This document shows, in pieces, positions 1-9,322 of a stretch of DNA of 64,000 nt. The stretch covers positions 124,001-188,000 of the forward strand of contig NZ_FNQB01000006.1 of NCBI RefSeq assembly GCF_900107455.1, in the 5' to 3' direction. The notes beneath the pieces are model-generated. The model made no database searches and was not told the DNA's origin. It saw only the letters and a program-made list of their open reading frames with translations. Origin of the DNA: Asanoa ishikariensis. GTDB taxonomy: Bacteria > Actinomycetota > Actinomycetes > Mycobacteriales > Micromonosporaceae. A program made the translations under genes and the position numbers. How positions within the stretch are numbered: the first letter of the stretch is position 1; every line of letters begins with the position of its first letter.

Positions 1-144
1 CGCGAGCAGGCCGCGGAACATCAGCCCGAGCTCGTCGGCCGTCGAACGGGCGTCGGTCTTGATCCGCCAGTTGTGCACCAACTTGTCGCCGTCGAACGTG
101 GCGAGCACCGTGTTGGTGTTACCGATGTCGATGCACAGCAGCAT
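1..144 (-). CDS. coaX: Type III pantothenate kinase, N-terminal part (partial)
   Basis: The first 48 codons of a gene that runs off the left edge of the window. The product begins MLLCIDIGNTNTVLATFDGD, whose DIGNTNT stretch is the ATP-binding phosphate motif of type III pantothenate kinases (ASKHA fold). The enzyme phosphorylates pantothenate in the first step of coenzyme A synthesis. It follows nadC by 6 nt on the same strand, so it is probably the last gene of a nadB-nadC-coaX operon, and panC nearby makes its substrate. The C-terminal catalytic part cannot be seen, but the N-terminal motif is distinctive. Confidence 0.9.
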   Translation of the reverse strand, partial: MLLCIDIGNTNTVLATFDGDKLVHNWRIKTDARSTADELGLMFRGLLA

Positions 145-150
145 GTGGGG

Positions 151-1050
151 TCAGCTCCGGCTCAGGTGCGGCGGGCGAAGATCGAGTGCGATGTCCAAGA
201 TAGGTGACGAATGCGTCAAGGCCCCTACGGAAAGGTAGTCGACGCCGGTGGCGGCGTACGCCGGTGCGACCTCCAAAGTGAGCCCTCCGGTGGCCTCGAG
301 CTCCGCCCGGTCACCCACCGCGGCGACCACCTCGCGGAGGACGGCCGTCGACATGTTGTCGCAGAGCAGGAAATCGGCGCCGGTGTCGACGGCCTCGATG
401 GCCTCCTCGACCGTGGTGACCTCCACCTGCACCGGGACGTCCGGGAAGGCCTCCCGGACCCGGCGGTACGCCTCGGCCACGCTGCCCGCCGCCAGCTTGT
501 GGTTGTCCTTGATCATGGCGACGTCGTAGAGGCCCATCCGCTTGTTCGTGCCACCGCCGGCCCGCACGGCGTACTTCTCCAACGCCCGTAGCCCCGGTGT
601 GGTCTTGCGGGTGTCCAGCACCATCGCCTTGGTGCCGGCCAGCGCGTCCGCCCACCGGCGGGTGTGCGTCGCCACCCCGGAGAGGCGGCTGAGCAGGTTG
701 AGCGCGGTGCGCTCGGCGGTGAGCAGGGTGCGGGTCGGGCCGGTCACGGTGGCCAGCAGATCTCCGGCGGAGACCGCGTCGCCGTCCCGGGCTTTCAGCA
801 CGATCTCGGGTGTACGCGCACCGGCGAGCGCGAACACCGCGGCCGCGACCGGCAGCCCCGCCAACACGCCGTTGGCCCGGGCCACCACGTCGGCCGTGTC
901 GACCTGCTCGGCCGGGATGGTCGCCTCGCTGGTCACGTCGCGGTGCGCCGGGCCGAGGTCTTCGTCCAGGGCGCCGCGCACCACCCGCTCGACCTCGGCC
1001 GGGTCGAGCCCCTTGGCCCGCAGGTCATCGGTGATCCACTGCGGCAACAT
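151..1050 (-). CDS. nadC: Nicotinate-nucleotide pyrophosphorylase (quinolinate phosphoribosyltransferase)
   Basis: Converts quinolinate and PRPP to nicotinate mononucleotide in de novo NAD synthesis. The 299-residue product carries the family signature TRKTTPGLRALEKYAV followed by GGG(T)NKRMGLYD and IKDNH, which form the substrate and PRPP site. The C-terminal half has the barrel strand EATGGL. The start chosen is the ATG at 1050, whose first base is the last base of the nadB stop codon (TGATG), which indicates translational coupling. Its length is close to the family norm of about 285 residues. Confidence 0.95.
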   Translation of the reverse strand: MLPQWITDDLRAKGLDPAEVERVVRGALDEDLGPAHRDVTSEATIPAEQVDTADVVARANGVLAGLPVAAAVFALAGARTPEIVLKARDGDAVSAGDLLATVTGPTRTLLTAERTALNLLSRLSGVATHTRRWADALAGTKAMVLDTRKTTPGLRALEKYAVRAGGGTNKRMGLYDVAMIKDNHKLAAGSVAEAYRRVREAFPDVPVQVEVTTVEEAIEAVDTGADFLLCDNMSTAVLREVVAAVGDRAELEATGGLTLEVAPAYAATGVDYLSVGALTHSSPILDIALDLRPPHLSRS

Positions 1051-2696
1051 CACGCCTCCCAGGCGAGGGTCGGGATCCCGGCGCCGTCCAGCGCGGGGAA
1101 CAGGTGGCCGAGCCACTCTTCGCGAGCCGCGGGGAAGTCCTCGCGCCAGTGGCAGCCGCGCGTCTCCTCCCGAGCGGTGGCGGCGGCGACCAGCGCCGCG
1201 GCCACGGTCACCAGGTTGGTCGCCTCCCAGCTCGCGGTCGCCGCGCGGCCGCGGGTGGCGCCCAGCCCGACGATCGTGCCGGTGGTGGCGGCCAGCGAGC
1301 CGGCCGAGCGCAACACCCCGGCGCCCCGGGTCATCGCACGTTGCAGTGCCGGCCGGACTCCCGGGTCGAGCACCCAGGCCGCGCCGGTCGCCGGCGCCGC
1401 CTCGGACTGCTCGGGCAGGTCGCCCGCGATGTGGTCGGCGATCCGCCGGGCGAACACCAGCCCCTCCAGCAACGAGTTGCTGGCCAGCCGGTTGGCGCCG
1501 TGCACGCCGGTGCAGGCCACCTCGCCGCAGGCGTAGAGCCCGGGAATCGAGGTGCGACCGTGCAGGTCCGTGCGGACGCCGCCGCTGGCGTAGTGCGCCG
1601 CCGGTGCGACCGGGATCGGCTCGGTGGCCGGGTCGACGCCCGCGGCCAGGCAGGACGCCACGATCGTCGGGAAACGCCGGGCCAGGAAGTCGCCGCCCAG
1701 GTGCCGGGCGTCGAGGTAGACGTGGTCGGTGCCGTTGGCCAGCATCACCCGGTGGATGCCCTTCGCGACGACGTCGCGCGGGGCGAGCTCGGCCAGGTCG
1801 TGCTGCCCGACCATGAACCGCTTGCCGTCGGCGTCGACCAGGTGGGCGCCCTCGCCGCGCAGCGCTTCGCTGACCAGCGGCTGCTGGGCCCGGCGGTCGT
1901 CACCGCCACCGAGGTAGAGCGCGGTCGGGTGGAACTGCACGAACTCGACGTCGGTCACCTCGGCGCCGGCCCGGATCGCCAGGGCGACACCGTCTCCGGT
2001 GGACACCACGGGGTTGGTGGTCGACGCGAAGACCTGGCCCATGCCGCCGGTGGCCAACACGACCGCGCGGGCCATGATCGCTCCGACCCCGTCCTCGGTG
2101 CCCTCGCCCAGCACGTGCAGGGTGATCCCGCAGGCCCGGCCGGTGGCGTCGGTGAGCAGGTCGAGCACCAGCGCGTGGTCGACCACCCGGATCCAGGGGT
2201 CGCGCCGGACCGCCGCGTGCAGCGCGCGCTGCACCTCGGCGCCGGTCGCGTCGCCGCCGGCGTGCACGATCCGGTTGGCGTGGTGGCCGCCCTCCCGGGT
2301 GAGCATCAGCGACCCGTCCTGGTTGCGGTCGAACTCGGCGCCCAGCCGCATCAGCTCACGGACGCGGGTCGGACCCTCTTCGACCAGCACCCGCACCGCG
2401 GCCGGGTCACACAGGCCGACGCCGGCGATCTCGGTGTCGGCGGCATGCGCCTCGGGGGTGTCGAACGGGTCGAGCACCGCGGCGATGCCGCCCTGTGCCC
2501 AGCGGGTCGAACCGTCGTCGATGTTCTCCTTGGTGACCACTGTGACGTGGCGGCCGGCCGCGCGCAGGTGCAGCGCGGCGGTCAGCCCGGCGATGCCCGA
2601 GCCGACCACCACGACATCGGTCGACTCGGCCCAGCCGGGCTCCGGTCCGGCGAGGCGTCGAGGCAGTTCCGGCAACTCCGCGACACGGGGGTCCAT
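1050..2696 (-). CDS. nadB: L-aspartate oxidase
   Basis: A 548-residue FAD enzyme that oxidises L-aspartate to iminoaspartate, the first step of de novo NAD synthesis. Visible are the dinucleotide-binding motif VVVVGSGIAGLTAALHL at about residues 28-44, the RWAQGGIAA segment, the ANRIVHAGGDATG active-site loop, and NRLASNSLLEGLVF near the FAD site. A C-terminal helical domain follows, as in the succinate dehydrogenase/fumarate reductase flavoprotein family. It lies upstream of nadC with a 1-nt overlap. nadA is not visible in this window, although it usually sits next to these genes. Confidence 0.95.
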   Translation of the reverse strand: MDPRVAELPELPRRLAGPEPGWAESTDVVVVGSGIAGLTAALHLRAAGRHVTVVTKENIDDGSTRWAQGGIAAVLDPFDTPEAHAADTEIAGVGLCDPAAVRVLVEEGPTRVRELMRLGAEFDRNQDGSLMLTREGGHHANRIVHAGGDATGAEVQRALHAAVRRDPWIRVVDHALVLDLLTDATGRACGITLHVLGEGTEDGVGAIMARAVVLATGGMGQVFASTTNPVVSTGDGVALAIRAGAEVTDVEFVQFHPTALYLGGGDDRRAQQPLVSEALRGEGAHLVDADGKRFMVGQHDLAELAPRDVVAKGIHRVMLANGTDHVYLDARHLGGDFLARRFPTIVASCLAAGVDPATEPIPVAPAAHYASGGVRTDLHGRTSIPGLYACGEVACTGVHGANRLASNSLLEGLVFARRIADHIAGDLPEQSEAAPATGAAWVLDPGVRPALQRAMTRGAGVLRSAGSLAATTGTIVGLGATRGRAATASWEATNLVTVAAALVAAATAREETRGCHWREDFPAAREEWLGHLFPALDGAGIPTLAWEA

Positions 2697-2757
2697 CTGT
2701 TCAGTGAACCCTGTCGGATCAGCGGGTGTCCGCCCGGAGCACGGAAACGTGCGCAGG

Positions 2758-3639
2758 CTAACTCGGCAGGCCGACGTTGGCTGGGAAACCCTTCTCGCCG
2801 ACGCCCTTCGTCGATGCCGTCAGCGGCCGGAACCTGATCCAGATGAAGCAGCGGACACCACGGTCGCCCAGCGTCCAGGCGTCCTTGGTGGCCATCACCG
2901 GGATGTATCCGGTGCGCGCCGCGAATCCCGGCTCGAACGGCATGTTCACGTACGCCGCGATGGTCTTCAGGCAGCCCTCGTAGAACGGCACGTAGTCGCG
3001 GTCCTTGACCGGGTAGCGCACCTTGCGCGGCGCGGTCCAGACCCCGGCGAACTCGCCCTCGTGCTTGACGTCGCAGGCGCTGTCGGCGACCGTCTCGACG
3101 TTCTTGCGCTTGTCGAGCTTGACCAGCGCGCACCGCAGCAGCAGCGGCGAGCCGTCGATCAGCGCGCCGGCCAGGCTGCCGGAGCGGGCCGCGACCTTCC
3201 CGTCAGGACCGACGCCGGTCAACTCGACCAGATCGCAGCGGTACCAGCGTTGGCCCGCCTGCCACGCCCCGGCCGCGGGCAGGACCACGTCGAGCCGGAG
3301 CCGGGCCACGCGCCAGTCGGCGCCGATCGTCGCGGCCGCCTGCTTGTCGCACTCACCGAAGACGGTGCTGGCCGGCGGCGCCTCGGCCGCGTCGGCGTCG
3401 GCACCGGTGAACGTGCCGGAGTGGACGGTCTCGGCCTGGTGCGACGCGGCACAGTCGACAGTGCCCTCGAGGGCATCGGCCGTGCGCGCGGCCACCTGCG
3501 CGTGACAGCGCGGCGGTGACGGGCTCGCCGCCACCGGCGGTGCCGGCGCGGCCGCTGAGCCGCCTCCCCCACCGCCGTCCGTGCCGCACGCGGCGCTCGT
3601 CATAACCAACACCACGACCGCTGCCGTCCATCGACGCAT
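2758..3639 (-). CDS. Septum-formation-family lipoprotein
   Basis: A 293-residue secreted protein with a signal peptide ending in the lipobox TSAAC (Cys18), so it is probably a membrane-anchored lipoprotein. A Gly/Ala/Pro-rich linker follows. The remainder has spaced cysteines and motifs (C..SHQAETV, FGECDKQAA, W-YRCDLVEL, GVRCFIWIRF) typical of the actinobacterial septum-formation domain (Septum_form). The precise role of that family is poorly known. The gene stands alone between panC and nadB, about 60 nt upstream of nadB. The assignment rests on motif recognition from memory. Confidence 0.65.
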   Translation of the reverse strand: MRRWTAAVVVLVMTSAACGTDGGGGGGSAAAPAPPVAASPSPPRCHAQVAARTADALEGTVDCAASHQAETVHSGTFTGADADAAEAPPASTVFGECDKQAAATIGADWRVARLRLDVVLPAAGAWQAGQRWYRCDLVELTGVGPDGKVAARSGSLAGALIDGSPLLLRCALVKLDKRKNVETVADSACDVKHEGEFAGVWTAPRKVRYPVKDRDYVPFYEGCLKTIAAYVNMPFEPGFAARTGYIPVMATKDAWTLGDRGVRCFIWIRFRPLTASTKGVGEKGFPANVGLPS

Positions 3640-3733
3640 CGCGTCCTCCCCAGGGACCCCGGGCGCTGTGCAGTCCTAACCAGAGCACACCTGGACGGCG
3701 GAGCGCAACCGTACGGTCACGCCAGGTTAGTAA

Positions 3734-4570
3734 TCAACCAAGATCGATCGGTGCGTTGTCGATCAGGCGGGTCGCGCCGACGCGGGCGGCGACCAGCATC
3801 CGCGCTGGTCCGTGGCCGGGTGGCGGGCCGAGGTCGGGGTCGAGCACCACCAAATAGTCGAGGAGCACGTCGGTCGTACCGTCGGCGAAGATCCGGTGTG
3901 CCGCGGCCAGCGCACCGTCGGCGTCGGCGCCGCTCACGGCGGCGGACGCACCGGCCCGCAGGGCGGCCGAGAGCCGCAGGGCCGCCAGCCGCTCCGACTC
4001 GGTCAGGTAGCGGTTGCGGCTCGACAACGCCAGGCCGTCGGCCTCCCGCACGGTCGGCACGCCGCGCACGTCGATCGGCAGGTTGACGTCGAGCACCATC
4101 CGGCGGATCAGCGTGAGCTGCTGGTAGTCCTTCTCGCCGAAGAACGCGAGATCCGGTCGGACCAGGTTGAAGAGCTTGAGCACCACGGTGAGCACGCCGT
4201 GGAAGAAGCCGGGCCGGCTGGCGCCTTCGAGCAGTTCGCCGAGCGGGCCGGGGTTCACCCGCACCAGCGGTTCACCGCCGGGGTAGACCTCGTCCCGATG
4301 CGGCGCGAAGACCAGGTCGACGCCGGTCCGCCGGCACATCTCCAGATCGGCTTCCATGGTGCGCGGATAGCGGTCGAAGTCCTCGTTGGGTCCGAACTGG
4401 AGCGGGTTGACGAAGATCGTGGCGACGACCGAGTCTGCGCTGGCCCGGGCGGCGCGCAGCAGCGCCTCGTGCCCCGCGTGCAGCGCGCCCATGGTCAGCA
4501 CCACCGCGACCGAGCCGGGCAGGGCCGCGCGGGCGACCGCCAGGTCGGCCCTCGTCTCCACCAGCTTCAT
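3734..4570 (-). CDS. panC: Pantothenate synthetase (pantoate-beta-alanine ligase)
   Basis: Joins pantoate and beta-alanine with ATP to make pantothenate, the substrate of CoaX at the left edge. The 278-residue product has the class I nucleotidyltransferase HIGH-like motif MGALHAGH (residues 27-34), the pantoate site [26 protein letters not shown], and the KMSKS-like [10 protein letters not shown]. Start is the ATG at 4570, which overlaps the stop of the upstream gene by 4 nt (ATGA). This replaces a longer open frame that lies inside the neighbour. Confidence 0.95.
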   Translation of the reverse strand: MKLVETRADLAVARAALPGSVAVVLTMGALHAGHEALLRAARASADSVVATIFVNPLQFGPNEDFDRYPRTMEADLEMCRRTGVDLVFAPHRDEVYPGGEPLVRVNPGPLGELLEGASRPGFFHGVLTVVLKLFNLVRPDLAFFGEKDYQQLTLIRRMVLDVNLPIDVRGVPTVREADGLALSSRNRYLTESERLAALRLSAALRAGASAAVSGADADGALAAAHRIFADGTTDVLLDYLVVLDPDLGPPPGHGPARMLVAARVGATRLIDNAPIDLG

Positions 4571-5463
4571 GCGACCCGCTCCGGCCGGTTGCTGGCCAGC
4601 ACGCCGAGCAGCGCTTCGGCGTCGTGCGGGCGCAACTGCCCCGCCGCGATGGCCCGGTCCGCGGTGCGGCGGGCCATGGCGACATACGCGGGTACGGAGT
4701 CCGGCGCGGTCGCCTCGATCGCCGCGACGTGCCGGGCGACGGTGCCGGCGTCGCCGCGCGAGACCGGCCCGGTCAGCGCCGCGTCGCGCATCCGCAGGGT
4801 GTTGTCGAGCGCGGCGTGCAGCAGCGGACCGATCACCTTCTCGGGATAGACGACACCGGCGTCGGTCAGCCGGTCCATCGCCTCGTTGACGAGCGTGACC
4901 AGGTGGTTCGCACCGTGCGCGAGCGCGGCGTGGTAGAGCGCGCGGTCGTCCTCGGCCACCCACTCGGGGTGGCCGCCGAGGTCGTGCACGATGTCCTCGG
5001 CGAATGCCTTGAGGTCGGCCGGCGCGGTGATCCCGTACGAGATGCCGGCCAGCCGGTCGAGATCGGCGGCCGTGCCGGTGAAAGTCATCGCCGGATGCAG
5101 GGCGAGCGGTCGGGCGCCGGCGATCGCGGCCGGGCCGAGGACGGCCAGCCCGTGCGCGCCCGAGGTGTGCAGCACGACCTGGCCGGTGCGCAGCGCGCCC
5201 GTCCGGGCCAGGCCGGCGACGAGGTCCGCCAAGGCGTCGTCGGGGACCGCGATGATCAACAGGTCGGTGGCGGCGCCGGCTACCTCGTCGGCCGGCAACA
5301 CCGGGGTGCCGGGCAGGAGGCGGGCGATTCGGCCCTTGGCGGCGGCCGAGGCGGCGGACGCGGCGACCACGTCATGGCCTCTGGCGCGAAGGGCCGCGCC
5401 GAGCACGGCTCCGACTCGGCCGGTGCCGATGATGCCGACCCTCTGGCGCTCCAGTGCGCTCAT
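4567..5463 (-). CDS. Rossmann-fold oxidoreductase-like protein (DUF2520)
   Basis: A 298-residue protein with an N-terminal NAD(P)-binding motif GIIGTGRVG (residues 10-17) and a C-terminal helical domain of the DUF2520 type ([20 protein letters not shown]). Such genes are commonly found next to panC in actinobacteria and may act in pantothenate synthesis, possibly as a ketopantoate-reductase-like enzyme; the reaction is not established. The ATG at 5463 is preceded by GAGGA at a reasonable distance and precedes the dinucleotide-binding motif correctly. It overlaps panC by 4 nt. Confidence 0.85.
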   Translation of the reverse strand: MSALERQRVGIIGTGRVGAVLGAALRARGHDVVAASAASAAAKGRIARLLPGTPVLPADEVAGAATDLLIIAVPDDALADLVAGLARTGALRTGQVVLHTSGAHGLAVLGPAAIAGARPLALHPAMTFTGTAADLDRLAGISYGITAPADLKAFAEDIVHDLGGHPEWVAEDDRALYHAALAHGANHLVTLVNEAMDRLTDAGVVYPEKVIGPLLHAALDNTLRMRDAALTGPVSRGDAGTVARHVAAIEATAPDSVPAYVAMARRTADRAIAAGQLRPHDAEALLGVLASNRPERVA

Positions 5464-5584
5464 ATTGATCCAGTCCTCGTAGGTTAGGTACCGGTCAACA
5501 TCAAGTATGCGATCCGGAAACAGACCGGACACAGCATGTGTGAAGACTTTCACGGGCGGGTTTACCCCCTACTAAGCTGCTTTG

Positions 5585-6571
5585 ATGCGCTGGTCTGCGG
5601 CGATGTCGCGCGCTCTCTACGGGCCGCACGGATTCTTCGTCTCCGGTGCCGGGCCGGCCGGCCACTTCCGCACCAGCGCCAATGCCTCACCGGTCCTGGC
5701 GGCGGCCGTGCTGCGGCTGCTGCACCGGGTCGACGAGGCCCTCGGCCGGCCGGGCCGGCTGGACCTCGTCGATGTCGGCGCGGGCCGAGGCGAGCTGCTC
5801 ACCGGTGTGCTCGCGGTGGCGCCCACCGACCTGCGCGATCGGCTCCGCCCGGTCGCCGTGGAGGTCGCGCCGCGGCCCGCGTTCCTCCCCGACGAGCTCG
5901 ACTGGCTGGAGGCGCCACCGGAGCGGATCACCGGTCTGCTGATCGCCACCGAGTGGCTCGACAACGTGCCGCTCGACGTGGTCGACGGTGACCACTATGT
6001 GGAGGTCGACCCGGCGACGGGTGACGAGCGGCCCGGTGCGCCGATCGACCCGGCCGACGCCGCGTGGCTCGACCGCTGGTGGCCCTCCCGCACGCGGCGC
6101 GAGGTCGGGCGCGGCCGGGACGAGGCGTGGGCCGGGGCGGTCGGCGCGGTCGAGCGCGGGTTGGCGGTCGCCGTCGACTACGGGCACCTGCTCGACCAGC
6201 GCCCGTTCGACGGCACGCTCACCGGGTATCGCGACGGGCGGCAGGTGCCGCCGGTGCCGGACGGCAGCCGCGACGTGACGGCGCACGTCGCCGTCGACGC
6301 CGTCGCGGCGGCCGGTTCCGGGGTCGCCGGGCGCCCGTACCGGCTGATGACCCAACGGCAGGCGTTGCGGGCCCTCGGTGCCGACGGCGGGCGACCACCG
6401 ATCAGCCTGGCGAGCACCGACCCCGCCGGCTACGTGCGGGCGCTGGCGGCGGCGTCGGCCGTGGCGGAGCTGACGGCGCCCGCTGGCCTCGGCGATCACT
6501 GGTGGCTCTTCCAGCCGGTGGGTATCGACGACTGGACGTGGGACGATGGCGCGTATGCCGGATCTCCGTGA
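5585..6571 (+). CDS. SAM-dependent methyltransferase, MidA/NDUFAF7 type (COG1565)
   Basis: A 329-residue protein with the opening [20 protein letters not shown] and the SAM-binding loop [12 protein letters not shown] (about residues 61-72), the hallmarks of the MidA/NDUFAF7 family. In mitochondria, NDUFAF7 dimethylates an arginine of the complex I 49-kDa subunit (NDUFS2, the NuoD homologue). Here the next gene encodes a NuoD-like protein and overlaps this one by 26 nt, which makes a matching enzyme-substrate relation plausible. No clear ribosome binding site precedes the ATG at 5585; an in-frame TTG lies directly upstream. Confidence 0.85.
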   Translation: MRWSAAMSRALYGPHGFFVSGAGPAGHFRTSANASPVLAAAVLRLLHRVDEALGRPGRLDLVDVGAGRGELLTGVLAVAPTDLRDRLRPVAVEVAPRPAFLPDELDWLEAPPERITGLLIATEWLDNVPLDVVDGDHYVEVDPATGDERPGAPIDPADAAWLDRWWPSRTRREVGRGRDEAWAGAVGAVERGLAVAVDYGHLLDQRPFDGTLTGYRDGRQVPPVPDGSRDVTAHVAVDAVAAAGSGVAGRPYRLMTQRQALRALGADGGRPPISLASTDPAGYVRALAAASAVAELTAPAGLGDHWWLFQPVGIDDWTWDDGAYAGSP

Positions 6572-7697
6572 GGTGACTGTCGGCACCGGTGCCGGGCTCG
6601 ACACAGCCGACATGGTGCTCAACATCGGCCCGCAGCACCCCTCCACGCACGGCGTTCTCCGGCTGCGGCTGGTGCTCGACGGCGAGCGGGTGGTCGCCTG
6701 CGAGCCGATCATCGGCTACATGCACCGGGGCGCGGAGAAGCTGTTCGAGGTGCGCGACTACCGGCAGATCATCGTGCTGGCCAACCGGCACGACTGGCTC
6801 TCGGCGTTCTCCAACGAGCTCGGCGTGGCGCTCGCGGTCGAGCGGCTGATGGGCATCGAGGTGCCCGAGCGCGCGGTGTGGTTGCGGATGGCGCTGGCCG
6901 AGCTCAACCGGGTGCTCAACCACCTGATGTTCCTCGGCTCCTATCCGCTGGAGATCGGCGCGATCACGCCCGTCTTCTACGCGTTCCGCGAGCGCGAGAC
7001 GCTCCAGACGGTGATGGAGGAGGCCTCCGGCGGCCGGATGCACTACATGTTCAACCGGGTCGGCGGCCTCAAGGAAGAGGTGCCGGCCGGCTGGACCCGG
7101 CGAGCCCGGGAGGCGATCGGCGAGGTCCGGCGCCGGCTGCCCGACCTCGACAACCTGATCCGGCGCAACGAGATCTTCCTGGCCCGCACGGTCGGCGTCG
7201 GGGTGCTGACGGCCGAGCAGGCGGCCGCCTACGGCGCGTCCGGTCCGGTCGGCCGCGCCTCCGGCCTCGACTTCGACCTGCGCCGCGACGATCCCTATCT
7301 GGCGTACGGGGAGCTGTCGGTGCCGGTGGTGACCCGCACGGCCGGTGACTGCCACTCGCGGTTCGAGGTGCTGCTCGACCAGGTGTACGTGTCGCTGGAC
7401 CTCGCACAGCAGTGCCTGGACCGGGTCGACCAGTTGACCGGGCCGGTCAACGTGCGGTTGCCCAAGGTGGTCAAGGCGCCGGAGGGGCACACGTACGCGT
7501 GGACCGAGAACCCGCTCGGAATCAACGGCTACTACCTGGTCTCCCGTGGCGAGAAGACGCCGTGGCGCATGAAGCTGCGCACCGCGTCGTACGCCAACGT
7601 GCAGGCGCTGAGCACGCTGCTGCCGGGTTGTCTCGTGCCGGACCTGATCGCGATCCTGGGCTCGATGTTCTTCGTGGTCGGCGACATCGACAAGTAG
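6546..7697 (+). CDS. nuoD: NADH-quinone oxidoreductase subunit D-like protein (49-kDa subunit family)
   Basis: A 383-residue member of the complex I 49-kDa / NiFe-hydrogenase large-subunit family. Visible are [31 protein letters not shown] (Arg61 in HRG), [11 protein letters not shown], and the C-terminal [17 protein letters not shown] and [15 protein letters not shown]. The C-terminus ends GDIDK, close to the GDVDR end of NuoD. No other nuo gene is adjacent, so it is probably a second, stand-alone copy and the full nuo operon should lie elsewhere. The ATG at 6546 overlaps the methyltransferase; a second ATG at 6555 is also possible. Confidence 0.85.
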   Translation: MARMPDLREVTVGTGAGLDTADMVLNIGPQHPSTHGVLRLRLVLDGERVVACEPIIGYMHRGAEKLFEVRDYRQIIVLANRHDWLSAFSNELGVALAVERLMGIEVPERAVWLRMALAELNRVLNHLMFLGSYPLEIGAITPVFYAFRERETLQTVMEEASGGRMHYMFNRVGGLKEEVPAGWTRRAREAIGEVRRRLPDLDNLIRRNEIFLARTVGVGVLTAEQAAAYGASGPVGRASGLDFDLRRDDPYLAYGELSVPVVTRTAGDCHSRFEVLLDQVYVSLDLAQQCLDRVDQLTGPVNVRLPKVVKAPEGHTYAWTENPLGINGYYLVSRGEKTPWRMKLRTASYANVQALSTLLPGCLVPDLIAILGSMFFVVGDIDK

Positions 7698-7701
7698 CGC
7701 G

Positions 7702-9174
7702 TCAGCGCCAGCGGTCGTCACCACCACGGTCGTCGTCGTAGCCGCCCCGACCCCACTCGGCCTCGCGGTCGGCACCCCGGTCGCGGCTCCACTCGCCGCT
7801 CACGGCACTGTCCTGGCCACGGCCGTAGGTGCCCGCACCGCCCCGGTTCTGTTCGCCCTGCCAGGCGTCGGCGTACCAGGCGCCCGGCCCGTCGGCCGGA
7901 CGGTCGTCGTCGCGGCGGACCGCGGCCCAGCGGTCCTCGACCCGGTATTCCGTGCCGGACTCGTCGGCCCGGACGCTCGCCCGCCGCTCGCCCATCCGCA
8001 GCTCCCGGCCGCGGTCGTCGGACCGGACCGCGGCCCAGCGGTCGCCGCCGCGCGAAGAGGACCACTGGTCGTCGTACGCGGGCGCGTCGCCGCGCTCGAT
8101 CGCCGGCTGGTCGGCGCGCAGCTCACGCAACCGACGGTCGGTGAACGACTCTTCGCCGGACGAGCCCCAGGACGCCGCCGGCTCCTCGTCGGCCCGCCGG
8201 CGGCGCCCGTAGCCGCCGCCGTCGTAGTCGGCGGCGTCGTCCTGAGTTCGCCGGCTGCCGTACTCGCCTTCGCCCTGTCGGCTGTCGTCGCCGTAGCGCT
8301 TGTCCTCGCCATATCGGCTGTCGGCGCCGTAACGGTTCTCGTCCTGGTAGCGCTCGCCGTAGACGTCGCCGGTGCCGTACGTGCCGCCGCCGCCTCCGCG
8401 CCCGTCGACCACCGTGTGCCGGGTGGTGACCTGGACGGTCTCGGTGTGCCGGACGACGCCGCCGGGCACCCGCGCCCGGGGTGGCCGGGCCGCACCGGCT
8501 GCGGTGCCCTCGGCCGGAGCGCCGTAGGTCCGACTCGGGGAAGCCATGGCCGGCTGCGGGTTGGCGGCCCGTTCGTCGTCGGCGCTCTCCCGCCCGTAGC
8601 CGCCGCTCTCACCCCCGCCGCCGTACGCGGCGCCCGTGCTCGCGCGTCCTGAACCGTAGGTGGCGCCGTCGGCACGCCCGTAGGTCGCGCCCTCGCGAGC
8701 GGCACCGCCGCCGTAGGTGCCGCCACCCTGCGCGGTGCCCGGGTCACGCGCCTGAGCCTGTGCCGGCACACCGACCGCGGGCGGTCGCGGCCCGGCCCGT
8801 TGGGCGTCGAGCTGGGCGCGCATCGCGTCGACGGACTGCTGCAGCGCCTGGACCCGCTCGCCGAGCTGTCGGTGGGTGGCCCGCGCCGCGGTCTCGATGT
8901 CCCGGCGCACGTCGCCCTGGAGCCCGTCGATCTCGTCGGCGACCATGTCCTCCAGCTCGACCCGGATGGAGTCGGCGTCGCCCCGCAGGCCGATCGACAG
9001 TCCGATCAGGACGACCGCGAGCACGGCCAGCACGGCGGCGATCCGCAGCGGGCCGTTGCCGTCGGCGAGGAGCAGCAGGAGCATGGCGATCGGGGCGAGT
9101 CCGACACCGGCCCAGAACAACAACTTGAGCAGCGGGCGGCCCCGTGGCTGCTCGTTCTCGTCGCTGTCCGGCAT
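7702..9174 (-). CDS. Membrane protein with coiled coil and long disordered Tyr/Gly/Arg/Asp-rich tail
   Basis: Function not recognised. The 490-residue product has two hydrophobic segments near residues 16-55 (LLKLLFWAGVGLAPIAMLLL and LRIAAVLAVLAVVLIGLSIG). A predicted coiled coil follows (about 65-120, with DMVADEIDGLQGDVRRDIET). The tail of more than 300 residues is low complexity, rich in TYG repeats and in Arg/Asp pairs. Near the C-terminus RWAAVR occurs twice, bracketing GERRASVRADESGTEYRVED, which looks like an internal repeat. The start is the ATG at 9174, since the earlier open frame has no hydrophobic or conserved character. It ends 4 nt from the converging nuoD-like gene. Confidence 0.6.
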   Translation of the reverse strand: MPDSDENEQPRGRPLLKLLFWAGVGLAPIAMLLLLLADGNGPLRIAAVLAVLAVVLIGLSIGLRGDADSIRVELEDMVADEIDGLQGDVRRDIETAARATHRQLGERVQALQQSVDAMRAQLDAQRAGPRPPAVGVPAQAQARDPGTAQGGGTYGGGAAREGATYGRADGATYGSGRASTGAAYGGGGESGGYGRESADDERAANPQPAMASPSRTYGAPAEGTAAGAARPPRARVPGGVVRHTETVQVTTRHTVVDGRGGGGGTYGTGDVYGERYQDENRYGADSRYGEDKRYGDDSRQGEGEYGSRRTQDDAADYDGGGYGRRRRADEEPAASWGSSGEESFTDRRLRELRADQPAIERGDAPAYDDQWSSSRGGDRWAAVRSDDRGRELRMGERRASVRADESGTEYRVEDRWAAVRRDDDRPADGPGAWYADAWQGEQNRGGAGTYGRGQDSAVSGEWSRDRGADREAEWGRGGYDDDRGGDDRWR

Positions 9175-9267
9175 GGGTCGTGATGCTACCGAGACATCCG
9201 GACCAGCGGAATGGCCTGCGCCAGAGGCACGCAACGACGATTGCCCGGTCACCGCGGGTAAGAACGG

Positions 9268-9306
9268 CTCGGGGCCGGCCTTCCGCGTGGGAAGGCCGGC
9301 CCCGAG
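9268..9306 (-). terminator. Strong hairpin terminator of the osmoprotectant binding-protein gene
   Basis: A perfect 17-bp inverted repeat (9268-9284 and 9290-9306) around a 5-nt loop, lying 17 nt after the stop codon of the substrate-binding protein gene. It has no U-tract, as is common for actinobacterial terminators. It also separates this gene from the downstream disordered membrane-protein gene. Confidence 0.85.
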
Positions 9307-9322
9307 GCGCGTTGCGGTGTGG

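Noticed and set aside
151-1816. Long plus-strand open frames across nadC/nadB and similar antisense frames elsewhere
   Set aside because: High GC content leaves antisense frames open by chance; these lack conserved motifs and codon bias, while the minus-strand genes are clear.
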